Positions 36,760 through 38,144 of a stretch of 38,144 bases of DNA are shown in pieces; position 1 is the stretch's first letter; each line of letters starts with the position of its first letter. Source of the stretch: Cytophagales bacterium (GTDB taxonomy: Bacteria > Bacteroidota > Bacteroidia > Cytophagales > ES-bin-26); assembly GCA_014379925.1 (NCBI GenBank), contig JACMKY010000493.1, forward strand, positions 1 through 38,144, in the 5' to 3' direction. Both the position numbers and the translations under genes were made by a program. Below the pieces are notes generated by a model, which searched no databases, was not told where the DNA came from, and was given only the letters and a program-made list of their open reading frames with translations.

Positions 36760-37044
36760 CGAAATTTTTTGCTACAGCAGGCGGTCGCTAACCTACCATC
36801 CACAGACCATGCTGACCCTCCCTTTTGCGTAGTCTACTGGCAACCAACGGTGGTCGGTGGGATCTACCCCGCGCACTTCCCGGTCTGATCCCTAAACTTT
36901 TTCAAGATTAGTTTGCATTTGTCAGCGCGATTTTTTACGTTGCGTCAGGATGGAATAGTGCGTTTGTTTGTGCCAAAGCCCCCTGAGCGTACACAAACGT
37001 CGGTCTTGCTATCTCATTCGTCTAGCCACCTAACTTCATCTTCC

Positions 37045-37288
37045 ATGCAAAAGAACTCATTACTTCCTCCCTTAATCGCCCAAGCCGACCAATCCGTTTT
37101 TCTTCAACATCGCGCTGGTCGTTTACCTTTCCCTTGCGGAGGCACCCGCGGCTTTCAGCCAAGATAAAACCGCCAGCGGCAGTGCAACACCGGACCGGGA
37201 CAACCGCCCGGTAGCGTACGCGTCGGTTGTGTGGTACAAGTCATTGGTACGAAACCCAGACGACTTTCCTTTTCTGACCAAGCCCTAA
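37045..37288 (+). pseudogene. Possible frameshifted remnant of a small secreted protein
   Basis: MQKNSLLPPLIAQADQSV in frame 1, continuing after T5 (37097-37101) in another frame as FFNIALVVYLSLAEAPAAFSQDKTASG...FLTKP*, signal-peptide-like. Confidence 0.35.
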
Positions 37289-37485
37289 GGATTCCGTGCT
37301 TACCTCCGACGCGGTGGTTATAAATCCGGCAAACCGGTTAATCCGGTAGGTCGTGGTTCCGACTTACCGGCGATACCACCACTCGTTTGAAACCAATCCC
37401 CTTGCTGACATTGCCGGCTCCGTCGTCGGCCACCCTTTTTTCATTAAACTTTCCCTTTCCTGCTCACACTTAATCACAACCGTCC

Positions 37486-38144
37486 ATGAAATTAACGCTT
37501 TACCTCTTCAAACCCGCTGTCTGGCTCTTGATAGTGGGTTGTTTGCTATTTCAAACGGCCCGGGCCCAGCAGGCCGCATCCGTGCGGGTAACCGGACGCG
37601 TTGCCGACGATCGGTCCGAGCCCCTGCCCGGCGTAAGCGTAATCATCAAAGGCACCACCACGGGTACGGCTACCGACACCGACGGAAAGTACGCCCTGAC
37701 CGTGCCGAGTGGCAACGAAACGTTGATTTTCTCCTTCATCGGCTACAATAGCAAGGAGATGCCCATCAACAACCGCACGACCCTCGACGTGGCACTCGCG
37801 CCCGACGTCCAGTCACTTTCCGAACTGGTCGTCGTCGGATACGGACAGCAGAAGAAGGAAACGGTGACCGGCTCGGTGGCCACGGTAAAAGGCGCGGAAT
37901 TGGTGAAATCGCCTGCGGTGAACCTCTCCAACTCGATTGCGGGCCGAATGCCCGGGGTGATCGCGGTCAACCGAAGTGGTGAACCGGGCAACGACGGTTC
38001 CGGTATCCGCATTCGAGGTTCCAATACATTGGGTAGCAACGAAGCCTTGATTGTGATTGGCGGAATTCCGGCCCGGGCCGGTGGCATTGACCGACTGAAC
38101 CCGGCCGACATCGAAAACATTTCGGTGTTGAAAGACGCGTCGGC
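37486..38144 (+). CDS. SusC/RagA family TonB-linked outer-membrane protein, N-terminal part (runs off window end; absent from the ORF track)
   Basis: MKLTLYLFKPAVWLLIVGCLLFQTARAQ; VTGRVADDRSEPLPGVSVIIKGTTTGTATDTDGKYAL; LSELVVVGYGQQKKETVTGSVATV; plug domain GIRIRGSNTLGSNEALIVIGGIPAR. Confidence 0.95.
   Translation, partial: MKLTLYLFKPAVWLLIVGCLLFQTARAQQAASVRVTGRVADDRSEPLPGVSVIIKGTTTGTATDTDGKYALTVPSGNETLIFSFIGYNSKEMPINNRTTLDVALAPDVQSLSELVVVGYGQQKKETVTGSVATVKGAELVKSPAVNLSNSIAGRMPGVIAVNRSGEPGNDGSGIRIRGSNTLGSNEALIVIGGIPARAGGIDRLNPADIENISVLKDAS

Noticed and set aside
36672-37485. Possible mobile element in the 800-bp gap before SusC
   Set aside because: No transposase ORF, no terminal inverted repeats or target duplications seen

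Overview
38.1 kb chromosomal window from a GC-rich Bacteroidota genome. Cytophagales-like affiliation is inferred from PorT next to UbiE, SusC/RagA, TANNTTTG-type promoters and the folP-cdaA-DUF1599-BT_3928 cluster. Most of it is ordinary chromosome: SDR (partial), PorT-like OMP, ubiE, DUF5009-type acyltransferase, S9 prolyl oligopeptidase, small lipoprotein/membrane genes, infB-nusA-rimP, EEP-family protein, transglutaminase, DUF1080 protein, azurin-like fusion, low-complexity lipoprotein, OmpP1/FadL protein, aroK, ABC permease, BT_3928/DoxX, DUF1599, folP, cdaA, rlmN, PiT transporter, SusC start. I found no CRISPR array, rRNA, tRNA, transposase or phage module, and no clear multi-gene novel system. 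The most interesting signals are mainly non-coding: (1) three promoters sharing a GTAC-N4-GTAC-YATT operator abutting the -33 element at a fixed distance from a -7 box; (2) 11-bp-period TTAACA-type direct repeats in front of the phosphate transporter, with a second copy elsewhere; (3) a terminator-like hairpin plus a second hairpin in the rimP-nusA-infB leader; (4) a C8 tract at the ubiE/porT junction where one extra C would supply an in-frame porT start; (5) a tandem gene duplication carrying a stem-loop with a compensatory change, next to a 5'-truncated DPP-IV fragment and an AT-rich ParB-like orphan gene. All calls are by eye, with no database search.
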